The notes below the pieces were generated by a model. It was given only the letters and a program-made list of their open reading frames with translations. It searched no databases and was not told the origin of the DNA. The position numbers and the translations under genes are program-made. This document shows, in pieces, positions 16,275 through 24,377 of a DNA stretch of 64,000 nucleotides. Within the stretch, counting starts at the first letter, position 1, and the number at the start of each line of letters is the position of its first letter. This DNA is from Alteraurantiacibacter hainanensis (GTDB lineage: Bacteria; Pseudomonadota; Alphaproteobacteria; Sphingomonadales; Sphingomonadaceae), in NCBI RefSeq assembly GCF_036321025.1, contig NZ_JAZAPB010000001.1, positions 806,001 through 870,000 on the forward strand, in the 5' to 3' direction.

Positions 16275-17368
16275 TCCTCGGTGCGGATCAATACCGTCTC
16301 GCCAACCAGCAGGAACAGGAAGAACGGGGCCCAGGCTGCCAGCAGGGGCGGATAACCGCCGAAGCTGCCCATTGCGAGCGCGGCATTGTCGACCACGAAA
16401 TAGGCAAAGCCCAGCGCCATGCCGATCACCGCGCGGGCAAACAGCTTTCCCGACCGCGCGAGGCCGAAGCCCGCAACGGCACCCAGCAGGGGCATGAGGA
16501 CGGCGGAGAGCGGACCTGAGATCTTGTGCCACCACTTCGCCTCGAGCTCGCCGGTTCGCCTGTCCGCGCCCTGCAAGGCATCGATGCTGTCGGATAGTTC
16601 GGCCAGCGGCTGCCCGTCCGGGTCCACGCGGCGCAGTTCCACCTGCGAAATCTCCACGCCGGGAGCGACCACGACCCGGTCCAGCTGCTGCGTGGAGGCG
16701 CTGGCGACATTGAAGCTGGAGGCATCTTCGAGCAGCCAGCCAGGCGATGCGAAGCTGGCGCGATCGGCGGTCACCTGGCGGGTGATCATCCCGTCATCGT
16801 CGCGTTCGTAAAAGGTGACGTCGGTCAGCACCGTGTCCGTACCCGCGCCCGACAGCGTCGCCCCCATCAGCACGTCGTTGCCGTCGTTGAAATAGACATT
16901 GCTGCGCACCTGCCGGTCTTCGGGGATCGCGGCATATTCGACGTTTTCCCACGCCTTCAGCGTTGCCGTGGCGCGGGTGACGATGCGTTCGTTGAAGACG
17001 AATGAAATGGCCGCGACGACAACGCCCATCAAGAGAAGGGGCGCCAGGATCTGGTGCGCGGACATGCCGGCCGCCTTCATCGAGATCACTTCGGAGTTCT
17101 GGTTGAGCCCGGCCAGGGTGATGATCGTCGCCAGCAGCACGGAATAGGGCAGGAACCTCGCCACCAGCTGCGGACCTCGCAGGGAGGCATAGAGCCAGAT
17201 TTCCGCGTCGCCATTGCCTTCGATGGCCAGGATGTCCCCGGTCTTGCCGAGCAGGTCCAGCATCAGCAGCACCAGCACCAGCATCGCCAGGACGGCGATG
17301 ATCCGCATGGCGAACATCTTCGCGAGGTAGATCGTCAAGGTGCGTGACGGGAAGAAATCAAGCAGCAT
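16271..17368 (-). CDS. lptG: LptG, lipopolysaccharide export permease subunit
   Basis: A 365-residue YjgP/YjgQ family membrane protein with helices at both ends and a large periplasmic beta-rich domain in the middle. It pairs with LptF in the LptB2FGC machine that extracts LPS from the inner membrane. The start overlaps the end of lptF by 11 bases. The assignment of this copy as G rather than F rests on its length and its position as the second gene of the pair. Confidence 0.93.
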   Translation of the reverse strand: MLLDFFPSRTLTIYLAKMFAMRIIAVLAMLVLVLLMLDLLGKTGDILAIEGNGDAEIWLYASLRGPQLVARFLPYSVLLATIITLAGLNQNSEVISMKAAGMSAHQILAPLLLMGVVVAAISFVFNERIVTRATATLKAWENVEYAAIPEDRQVRSNVYFNDGNDVLMGATLSGAGTDTVLTDVTFYERDDDGMITRQVTADRASFASPGWLLEDASSFNVASASTQQLDRVVVAPGVEISQVELRRVDPDGQPLAELSDSIDALQGADRRTGELEAKWWHKISGPLSAVLMPLLGAVAGFGLARSGKLFARAVIGMALGFAYFVVDNAALAMGSFGGYPPLLAAWAPFFLFLLVGETVLIRTEE

Positions 17369-18623
17369 GGGGCATCGCTTCGTGATCCTCGTCCTGCATC
17401 TGCAAGTCGTCCTCCGGCACCAGGCCCCGCAGCTTGTCGCGGCCGACCAGCTTCTTCAGGCGGCGTGCGATCTTGGCGTAGAAGCTTTCCAGGAAGCCGA
17501 TGGCCTGCCCGCCGGGCACGAAAGCCACCTGGTAATACATCCAGGCAATCAGCGCGAAGAGCACGGCAAACGGTCCCCAGAGGGCAAGGAACGGGTCTAT
17601 GCGGCCAATCTCGGCCACCTCGGCCCCGTACTGGTTGATCTTGTGATAGGCGACCACGATCACGATCGACAGGAACACGCCGAGCGCCGACGTGCTGCGC
17701 TTGGGCGGTACGGCCAGCGCCACCGCCAGGAACGGCAGCATCAGCATCATCACCACCTCGACCATGCGATAATTGAAATTGGCCTGGCTTCCCACGCGCT
17801 CGTCGGCGGTACTGTCGGGGTTCCAGCCGATTTCCAGCAGTTCGGGCAGAATGTATTCGCGTTCGTCCTCGCCCCGGTCGCGGAACTGCTCGAGCGCGGG
17901 CAGGTCGATCGGCAGGTCGTGCTGGCTGAAACTGAGCACGCGGGGGCTGCCTTCGGGCACGCCGTGAACGATGACCCCGTCCATCAGCCTGAGGATGATC
18001 GTGTTGCGATCCTCACGGTTGGCGAGGAACCGCCCCTCACGGGCGGATATGGACAGCACCTGCCCCTGATCGTCGGCGACGCGCGCGAACACGCCCATCA
18101 ATTGCCGGCCCTCGTCCTCGCTTCCCTCGATGCGCAAGGCCATCCGGTCCTCGATGGCGTTGAATTCGCCAACCTTGATCGATGCGCCCAGCGCGCCCGA
18201 TCGCAGTTCGAATTCCATCTCCTCGTAGGCGAAGCGCGCCTGCGGCTGGATGTAGCCGACGATGGCGAAATTCACCGCGACGAGCGCGAAGGTGATCAGG
18301 AAAGGCACGCGCAGCAGCCGGGTGTAGGACCAGCCGACGGCGCGCATCACGTCCAGTTCGCTCGACAGCGCCAGCTTGCGGAAGGCGAAGAGGATGCCGA
18401 GCATCAGCCCAAGAGGAATGGCCAGTCCGGCGTATTCGGGCACGAGGTTCACCAGCATTTCGAAGACGACCCCGATGGGCCCGCCCTCGGTGCTGACGAA
18501 TTCGAACAGCCGCAGCATCTTTTCCAGCAGCAGCAGGCTGGCCGCCAGAACGAACACGCCGATCATCGGCACGACCACGAGCCGGAAGATATATCGATCT
18601 GTGGCGGTAATGAAGCGGGACAC
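17358..18623 (-). CDS. lptF: LptF, lipopolysaccharide export permease subunit
   Basis: A 421-residue YjgP/YjgQ family permease, longer than its partner owing to a cytoplasmic tail of about 45 residues (ending with acidic and histidine residues). The N-terminal passage DRYIFRLVVVPMIGVF and the conserved SSELDVMRAVGWS loop are characteristic. It is the first gene of an lptF-lptG-GNAT transcript and acts in the inner membrane in LPS export. Confidence 0.94.
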   Translation of the reverse strand: MSRFITATDRYIFRLVVVPMIGVFVLAASLLLLEKMLRLFEFVSTEGGPIGVVFEMLVNLVPEYAGLAIPLGLMLGILFAFRKLALSSELDVMRAVGWSYTRLLRVPFLITFALVAVNFAIVGYIQPQARFAYEEMEFELRSGALGASIKVGEFNAIEDRMALRIEGSEDEGRQLMGVFARVADDQGQVLSISAREGRFLANREDRNTIILRLMDGVIVHGVPEGSPRVLSFSQHDLPIDLPALEQFRDRGEDEREYILPELLEIGWNPDSTADERVGSQANFNYRMVEVVMMLMLPFLAVALAVPPKRSTSALGVFLSIVIVVAYHKINQYGAEVAEIGRIDPFLALWGPFAVLFALIAWMYYQVAFVPGGQAIGFLESFYAKIARRLKKLVGRDKLRGLVPEDDLQMQDEDHEAMPHAA

Positions 18624-18721
18624 GTGCCGTCTCGACGCTGCGGGATAATTTCAGTTCCCGCGGGCCTTAGCGGCAAATCGCCTCGCGGTCATGTATTGAT
18701 TGGCTGGGTTAACGAACCGGC

Positions 18722-19117
18722 TCAGGCCTTTTCCAGCGTGCACTGCAATGGGTGCTGATTTTCGCGAGCGAAATCCATCACCTGGTTCACCTTGGTCTCG
18801 GCGACCTCGTAGGGGAATATGCCGCAGACACCGACGCCGCGCTGGTGGACGTGCAGCATCACCCGCGTCGCCTGCTCCAGGTCCATCCGGAAGAAGCGCT
18901 TGAGAACCATCACGACGAATTCCATCGGCGTGTAGTCGTCGTTCAGCAGCAGCACCTTGTACTGGCTGGGCTTCTTGGGCTTGGCGCGCGTCTTGGTGGC
19001 AACCCCGACCTGGCCCGCGCCATCGGCGTCGTCGCCATCCACGCCGCCCTCGTCGCCATCGTCTGCGGCACGGACGGACCAGCGCTGGGCGGTCAGGTTG
19101 TTGTCGAGGGCGTTCAT
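18722..19117 (-). CDS. clpS: ClpS, N-end-rule adaptor of ClpAP protease
   Basis: A 131-residue protein with a disordered acidic N-terminal 40 residues and the conserved ClpS core from about residue 50. The core shows YKVLLLNDDYTPMEFV (N-degron pocket), VMLHVHQRGVGVCG and the C-terminal VMDFARENQHPLQC. ClpS delivers proteins with bulky hydrophobic N-termini to ClpAP. clpA is not in the window. The N-terminal extension is longer than in the E. coli protein but normal for alphaproteobacteria. Confidence 0.96.
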   Translation of the reverse strand: MNALDNNLTAQRWSVRAADDGDEGGVDGDDADGAGQVGVATKTRAKPKKPSQYKVLLLNDDYTPMEFVVMVLKRFFRMDLEQATRVMLHVHQRGVGVCGIFPYEVAETKVNQVMDFARENQHPLQCTLEKA

Positions 19118-19223
19118 TTCAGGCGCGAATATCGTATCAAATGGGCTGGCTGCAAGTCCGCGGCTGCAGATTGTCGGTTAGCATACGCGGTTAAGCGACG
19201 ACACGTGGAGCCTGCACAGCATT

Positions 19224-19252
19224 CGGGCCGGACAGCATGGCTGCCCGGCCCG
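19224..19252 (-). terminator. Stable hairpin between clpS and the phasin gene
   Basis: An 8-bp GC-rich stem (CGGGCCGG with CCGGCCCG) with a further CAGC/GCTG pairing inside. It lies 60 bases after the phasin stop. There is no U-run, so it may slow or protect the 3' end of the abundant phasin mRNA rather than terminate efficiently. The rest of the 194-base gap shows nothing else. Confidence 0.45.
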
Positions 19253-19311
19253 TCAACTGGTCGCCTTGGGAGAGGAGAGGTTAGGCGACCGGAGGAGAGC
19301 TCGCGAAGGTC

Positions 19312-20079
19312 TTAGGCGACCTTCGACATCTTTTCGGTGGCGACGTTCACGCGGCCGGTGATCGGCGCGACCACGTCGTTGGCCAGCTTCATCGTGGCGT
19401 CGGTATTCTTCGAGGTGGCGGCGATCATCGCATCGAAGTTGCGACGCATGATCTTGCCCTGCAGCTGGAACAGCTCGGTCGGGCTCTTCACGCCGGCCAT
19501 TTCCTTGATGTCGGCAGTGGCGGTCTCGTAGGCGGTCTTCGCTTCGTCGGCGAAGGTCTGGCCCATGCCCTGCACGCCTTCGGCGAACAGCTTGCCACTC
19601 TCGACGACGGCTTCGACATTGCCCTTGGCGAACTCGGTCATCTCGGTCATCGCTTCGGTGCTCTTGTCATAGGCAGCCTGCGTACGAGCCTGCATTTCGT
19701 TGACGGCGCTGGTCATCGATTCAGTGATCTGAGCGGTATAGTCGAAGTTCTTGGTAGCCATGATTTTTTCCTTGAGCTGGGTAACTGACGGTTGGGTCTT
19801 GGTCGCCTTGGCGGTCTTGGCTGCGGGGGCCTTGGAGCGCTTGGCGGCGGGAGATTTCGCAGTAGCCGGCTTCTTGGCCGGAGCAGCCTTCTTGGCAGCT
19901 GCCTTCTTCGGCGCTGCCTTCTTGGCGGCTGGAGCCTTCTTCACCGGAGCCTTCTTTGCGGCGGCAGGCTTTGCCTCGCTCTTCGCCTCGGGCTGCTTCG
20001 CGGCCGGCTGGGCGGTTTCGCTGGCGGCAGCGGAAGTCTTCTCAGCACTGTCTTCGGTCTTGGACGTGGACTCTGCCAT
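19312..20079 (-). CDS. Phasin with a histone-H1-like N-terminal tail
   Basis: A 255-residue protein. Residues 107-255 form a phasin domain (MATKNFDYTAQITESM onward, amphipathic helices, FQLQGKIMRRNFDAM), which coats polyhydroxyalkanoate granules. Residues 30-100 are almost only Ala, Lys and Pro in AAKK-type repeats, like histone H1 and the DNA-binding tail of PhaF. The start at 20079 has GAGGAAA before it. A second in-frame ATG at 19761 is preceded by AAGGAAAAAATC, a good ribosome binding site, and would give a 149-residue phasin of normal length. Both forms may be made. It is followed by clpS and preceded by phaC on the same strand, with repeated TTGC/TGCA sites upstream. Confidence 0.9.
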   Translation of the reverse strand: MAESTSKTEDSAEKTSAAASETAQPAAKQPEAKSEAKPAAAKKAPVKKAPAAKKAAPKKAAAKKAAPAKKPATAKSPAAKRSKAPAAKTAKATKTQPSVTQLKEKIMATKNFDYTAQITESMTSAVNEMQARTQAAYDKSTEAMTEMTEFAKGNVEAVVESGKLFAEGVQGMGQTFADEAKTAYETATADIKEMAGVKSPTELFQLQGKIMRRNFDAMIAATSKNTDATMKLANDVVAPITGRVNVATEKMSKVA

Positions 20080-20134
20080 GTTTCCTCGCTTGCGTTTCGT
20101 AGCATCCTGAAGCCCTGATACTCTCTCGGGCCTC

Positions 20135-20196
20135 TTGCTGCACTGCACAAATAGTATTCTGCAGGCGCGAAGTCAAGGAAAAATGTTGCACTGCAC
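20135..20196. promoter_or_regulatory. Repeated TTGC-TGCA sites, candidate PhaR operators
   Basis: TTGCTGCACTGCAC at 20135-20148 and TTGCACTGCAC at 20186-20196 lie between phaC and the phasin gene, about 50 bases apart. The phasin repressor PhaR of other PHA producers binds TGC/GCA-rich sites in front of phasin genes and leaves them when polymer forms. No phaR gene is visible in the window, so the regulator is inferred. Confidence 0.45.
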
Positions 20197-20238
20197 CATA
20201 GCCCCGAGAACGGCCCGTTTCGGCCGTTTTAAGGGGCC

Positions 20239-22101
20239 TCAGCGCATCTTCACGAAGCGTCCTGGCGCGTCTTCCAGAGCCGGGTTCGACTTGCTGCCCG
20301 GCTTCCGCCGACCGGTTGCCTTCACCTTGCCGCCAGACTGCGCCTCCAGCCACTGCAGCCAGTCCGGCCACCAGCTGCCGGGATGCTCGGTCGCCCCCTC
20401 GACGAATTCCTCCAGCGAGGCGAATTCGCCGTCGTTCGTCCAGTACTGATACTTGTTCGCCTCGGGTGGGTTGACCACCCCCGCGATGTGCCCGCTTCCG
20501 GCCAGCACGAAGCGATTGGGGCCAGAGAAGTGCTTCAGCGCCTCGAACACGCTTTCCGGCGGAGCGATGTGATCCTCCCTGCCGGCCTGGATGTAGGTGG
20601 GCACCTTGATCCGGGTCAGGTCGATCGACGTGCCGCCCGCTCCCAGCGCGTCGGGCTGAACCAGCAGGTTGTCCCGGTAGAGGTCGCGCAGGTAGGCCGC
20701 ATGCCATTTCGATGGCAGGTTGGTGACGTCGCCGTTCCAGTAGAGCAGGTCGAAGGCCGGATAGTCCTCGCCCAGCAGGTAGTGATTGACGACGTAGTTC
20801 CAGATCAGGTCGCTGCCCCGCAGCATGTTGAACGTGGCTGCCAGATAGCGTCCGTCGAGATAGCCGCCCTTGCTGGCCTGGCGGATGAACTCGAGCTTCC
20901 CCTCGTCGATGAACAGCTTGAGATCGCCTGCATGTTCGAAGTCGACCTGCGCGGTGAAGAAGGTTGCGCTCTTCACCTTGTCGCCCTCGCCGCGCCGCGC
21001 AAGGACAGCCAGCGTCGCCGCCAGCGTCGTGCCGGCGACGCAATAGCCGATGGTGTGGACACTGGGCACCTTCAGCCGCTCGCGAACAACGTCGATCGCC
21101 TCGATCTGCGCGAGAATGTAGTCGTCCCAGTCGACATCGGCCATGCTCTCGTCGGCCGATCGCCAGCTGACCAGCAGCACCGAAATGCCCTGCTCCACCG
21201 CCCAGCGCACGAAGCTCTTCTTCGCGCTCAGATCGAGGATGTAGAACCGGTTGATCCAGGGCGGGAAGATCAGCAGGGGCACGTCCATCACCTGCTCGGT
21301 CGAGGGCGTGTAATGGATGATCTGGAACAGCTTGCTCTCGTAGATCACCTTGCCCGGCGTGGTGGCGATATTCTCGCCCAGGGTGAACTTGCTGGTATCG
21401 GTATGCGTCAGCTGCCCTTTTTCGAGGTCGTGCGTCAGGCGCTCCAGCCCGCGAACGAGGTTCTCCCCTTGCGTTTCCACCGTGCGCTCCAGCACGACGG
21501 GGTTCATCAGCGGATAGTTGGCCGGGCTCATCGCATCGAGAACGCCCTTGGTGGCGAAGCGCAGGTTCTCCCGGTCCTCGCGCGACAGTCCTTCGGCGGA
21601 ATCGATGCTTTCGGAAAGCCGCTGCGCGAACAGCAGATAGGTCTGGTGGATCAGGGCATAGACGGGCTGTTCGCGCCACGCCGGATCGGCGAAACGGCGA
21701 TCCCGGAAGGGCAGTTGCGCTTCCTTCTTTTCCCCGTCCTGACGGTACTGCGCCAGCACGTCCTGCCACAGCTGCACCCCGTCGGCCCACAGCTTCTGCT
21801 GCCCCTCTGCATCCAGCAGGGGGTTAGCGGCGGACCACTTTCGCATCGCTTCCATCCAGCTTGCCGGATCGGTCAGCAGGGGAGCGGCGCGCTGGTCTTC
21901 GGGCAGGCAGAACTGCAACCAGGTCTCCTGGAATTCCATCAGCGCCTGCCCCATGGCGTCGATGGCGTTCTCGTCAGGCACGGAGTCGGCCGCCTGCGGC
22001 GCTATCGTCTGCATCATCTGACGCGCGGCCTCGCCCTGAATGCGCAGCATTTCGGTGAAGATGTCGGCGGCCTCTTCGCCGCTCTTGGTGTCTTTCGCCA
22101 T
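20239..22101 (-). CDS. phaC: PhaC, class I polyhydroxyalkanoate synthase
   Basis: A 620-residue alpha/beta-hydrolase-fold polymerase that joins 3-hydroxyacyl-CoA units into PHA at the granule surface. The lipase-like box GYCVAG holds the catalytic cysteine at residue 354; the aspartate lies in IQAGREDHIAPP and the histidine in LAGSGHIAGVVNPP. Length and single-gene organisation indicate class I. The ATG at 22101 has AAGGG about 8 bases upstream; an in-frame ATG 44 codons earlier gives a non-conserved extension. The phasin gene follows 159 bases downstream. phaA, phaB and phaR are not in the window. Confidence 0.96.
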   Translation of the reverse strand: MAKDTKSGEEAADIFTEMLRIQGEAARQMMQTIAPQAADSVPDENAIDAMGQALMEFQETWLQFCLPEDQRAAPLLTDPASWMEAMRKWSAANPLLDAEGQQKLWADGVQLWQDVLAQYRQDGEKKEAQLPFRDRRFADPAWREQPVYALIHQTYLLFAQRLSESIDSAEGLSREDRENLRFATKGVLDAMSPANYPLMNPVVLERTVETQGENLVRGLERLTHDLEKGQLTHTDTSKFTLGENIATTPGKVIYESKLFQIIHYTPSTEQVMDVPLLIFPPWINRFYILDLSAKKSFVRWAVEQGISVLLVSWRSADESMADVDWDDYILAQIEAIDVVRERLKVPSVHTIGYCVAGTTLAATLAVLARRGEGDKVKSATFFTAQVDFEHAGDLKLFIDEGKLEFIRQASKGGYLDGRYLAATFNMLRGSDLIWNYVVNHYLLGEDYPAFDLLYWNGDVTNLPSKWHAAYLRDLYRDNLLVQPDALGAGGTSIDLTRIKVPTYIQAGREDHIAPPESVFEALKHFSGPNRFVLAGSGHIAGVVNPPEANKYQYWTNDGEFASLEEFVEGATEHPGSWWPDWLQWLEAQSGGKVKATGRRKPGSKSNPALEDAPGRFVKMR

Positions 22102-22265
22102 GGCCTGGCCCTTATAGGGAAGTTTGCGGCAATTGGGAGACGCGTTCGGGGAACGATTGCCAAAGCGACCATTTTCAGGGGAGAAGCGCAGCTGCGTTGC
22201 GCTCCGCCGGGCTTTCAGCCAGATAGGCGGCACTCCACACGAGCCACACCCGAAAGAAGGAACAG

Positions 22266-23465
22266 ATGGACCAGCAATTCTACCGCATCAAGCGCCTCCC
22301 GCCCTACGTCATCGCCGAAGTCAACGCGATGCGAGCGGCCGCGCGTGCGGAAGGGCGGGACATCATCGACCTGGGCATGGGCAATCCCGACCTGCCCCCT
22401 CCGCAGCACGTGATCGACAAGCTTTGCGAGGTGGCGCAGAAGGCCGACGCTCACGGCTATTCGCAGTCGCGCGGCATCCCCGGCCTGCGCAAGGCCCAGG
22501 CCAATTATTACCAGAACCGCTTCGGCGTCGATATCGACCCGGAGACAGAGGTCGTCGTCACGCTGGGGTCGAAGGAAGGGCTGGCCAGCCTCGCCACGGC
22601 GATCACCGCGCCGGGCGATACGATTCTGGCGCCCAACCCCAGTTATCCGATCCACACCTTCGGCTTCATCATCGCCGGTGCCTCGATCCGCAGCGTGCCG
22701 ACCACGCCCGATGCGCGCTATTGGGAGGAGCTGGAGGCGGCGATGAACTTCACCGTGCCGCGGCCCACCATCCTGGTGGTCAACTATCCCAGCAACCCGA
22801 CGGCCGAAGTGGTCGATCTGGCGTTCTACGAACAGCTCGTCGACTGGGCCAAGTTCCACAAGGTCTGGCTGCTGTCCGACCTCGCCTATTCCGAGCTCTA
22901 CTACGACGGCAAGCCGACGCCCTCGATCCTTCAGGCCAAGGGCGCGAAGGACGTGGCGGTGGAATTCACCAGCCTTTCCAAGACCTATTCGATGGCCGGT
23001 TGGCGGATGGGCTTCGCCGTGGGCAACCCCACGCTGATCTCTGCCCTGTCGCGCGTGAAGAGCTACATCGACTACGGTGCCTTCACTCCGATCCAGGCGG
23101 CGGCCTGCGCGGCGCTGAACGGTCCGCAGGACATCGTCGAGAAGAACCGCAACCTCTATCACAAGCGGCGTGACGTGATGGTGGAAGCCTTCGGCCGCGC
23201 GGGCTGGGAAATCCCGCCCCCGCCCGCCAGCATGTTTGCATGGGCACCGCTTCCCGAACCGCTGAAGGACATGGGCAGCCTGGAATTTTCCAAGCAGCTG
23301 CTGACCAAGGCCGAAGTCGCGGTGGCGCCCGGCGTAGGCTACGGAGAGGACGGCGAGGGCTATGTCCGCATCGCCATGGTCGAGAACGAGCAGCGGCTGC
23401 GCCAGGCGGGCAGGAACATCAAACGCTATTTCCAGGACATGGGGATGGAAATCCCCTCGACCTGA
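22266..23465 (+). CDS. Class I/II aminotransferase, AlaC (glutamate-pyruvate) type
   Basis: A 399-residue fold-type I PLP enzyme. Markers are NPSYPIHTFGF, the NYPSNPT loop, DLAYSELYYDG and the PLP lysine in SLSKTYSMAGWRMG. This arrangement is that of the LL-diaminopimelate/alanine aminotransferase branch, most often glutamate-pyruvate aminotransferase AlaC. AAAGAAGGAA precedes the ATG. It diverges from phaC. The precise amino donor cannot be read from sequence. Confidence 0.9.
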   Translation: MDQQFYRIKRLPPYVIAEVNAMRAAARAEGRDIIDLGMGNPDLPPPQHVIDKLCEVAQKADAHGYSQSRGIPGLRKAQANYYQNRFGVDIDPETEVVVTLGSKEGLASLATAITAPGDTILAPNPSYPIHTFGFIIAGASIRSVPTTPDARYWEELEAAMNFTVPRPTILVVNYPSNPTAEVVDLAFYEQLVDWAKFHKVWLLSDLAYSELYYDGKPTPSILQAKGAKDVAVEFTSLSKTYSMAGWRMGFAVGNPTLISALSRVKSYIDYGAFTPIQAAACAALNGPQDIVEKNRNLYHKRRDVMVEAFGRAGWEIPPPPASMFAWAPLPEPLKDMGSLEFSKQLLTKAEVAVAPGVGYGEDGEGYVRIAMVENEQRLRQAGRNIKRYFQDMGMEIPST

Positions 23466-23567
23466 GGCCGCCGCGCGGCCTGTTGTTGCCTGAATGGTGG
23501 CAAACCCGGATTGATAAGGTGCCCGAATGCTGCTGCCTTGCCGCACGGGCAGGGTAGGAAAACACGC

Positions 23568-24293
23568 ATGGCCGTTTTCGGCTGGATAGCTGGCGAGGAC
23601 GCTCCTCCCGCACGGTGGGATCTGCGCCGCGCGGGCTGGACGCTATGCGCCGGGCGCGACGGGTGCCGGGCCGAATGTCGGCACGTGCTGATCTGCGATA
23701 CCCGCCTCCTCGACATGTCAGGCCGCCTGGCCCTCGCGCAGGCGGACCGCCCTGCCTGGCGCCTGATCCTGCTCGGGGTCGAGGACGCCGCCGAGCGTGG
23801 TCGCCTGTTGTCGATGGGATGCGCAGAAGCGCTTTCCGGAGATACCGGTCTGCACGAACTGGAGGCACGCTGTCGGCGGGTGACGGACATGTTCGGCATG
23901 CTCCCCCGATGGCGGGACGTCGGCCCGCTCACGCTCGACCTGTTCCATCGCGATGCCAGATCCGGCCAGCGCTGGCTCGGCCTCCACCCGCGCGAGTTCA
24001 GCCTGTTGTGGAGGCTGGCCGATACGCCAGGCCAGCGCGTCAGCCGCAGGCAACTTGTCGCCGATGTCTGGCGACTCAATCACGAGCCGGAAACCAACAG
24101 CGTGGAAGTCCACGTATCCAGATTGCGCGCCAAACTGGCGGCGGCAAAATGCGATTCGCTGGTCGAGACGGCTCCTGAAGGCGGGTATCGCCTGGCCGAT
24201 CCGCGACCCTTCATGCTGCCGGTAACGCCGGTGCAGGCCGATGCGCTGGACGAATACCTTCGCGACCTGGGGTGGACCGGCGCAAAGGTGTGA
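23568..24293 (+). CDS. Winged-helix (OmpR-type) regulator with a degenerate receiver
   Basis: A 241-residue protein whose residues about 120-215 form an OmpR/PhoB winged helix (LHPREFSLLWRLADTPGQRVSR, NSVEVHVSRLRAKL, ETAPEGGYRL). The first 115 residues occupy the receiver position but lack the normal acidic pair and lysine; only a CDTRLLD segment recalls the phosphorylated aspartate. It is probably a phosphorylation-independent DNA-binding regulator. The ATG at 23568 is used because AGGGTAGGAA precedes it. No kinase gene adjoins; the downstream MFS and dehydratase genes are possible targets. Confidence 0.83.
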   Translation: MAVFGWIAGEDAPPARWDLRRAGWTLCAGRDGCRAECRHVLICDTRLLDMSGRLALAQADRPAWRLILLGVEDAAERGRLLSMGCAEALSGDTGLHELEARCRRVTDMFGMLPRWRDVGPLTLDLFHRDARSGQRWLGLHPREFSLLWRLADTPGQRVSRRQLVADVWRLNHEPETNSVEVHVSRLRAKLAAAKCDSLVETAPEGGYRLADPRPFMLPVTPVQADALDEYLRDLGWTGAKV

Positions 24294-24377
24294 TACGCCC
24301 CGCTATGTTGGGGCTGGCGCAGCGGCGCGTTGGCGTTTAGTCTCCCCCGGACAAAATCAATAAGGGAGAGAACCGCA

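Noticed and set aside
17340..18758. A 472-codon open frame on the plus strand
   Set aside because: Antisense to lptF; translation is His/Asp/Gln-rich without domains.
22150..22175. GGAAC between phaC and the aminotransferase gene
   Set aside because: No GTT-type -10 element at 16 or 17 bases.
20383..22413. A 676-codon open frame on the plus strand
   Set aside because: Antisense shadow of phaC, whose catalytic motifs are intact on the other strand.
24301..24320. GCCCC/GGGGC hairpin after the winged-helix gene as a terminator
   Set aside because: The stem is only five pairs and no U-run follows.
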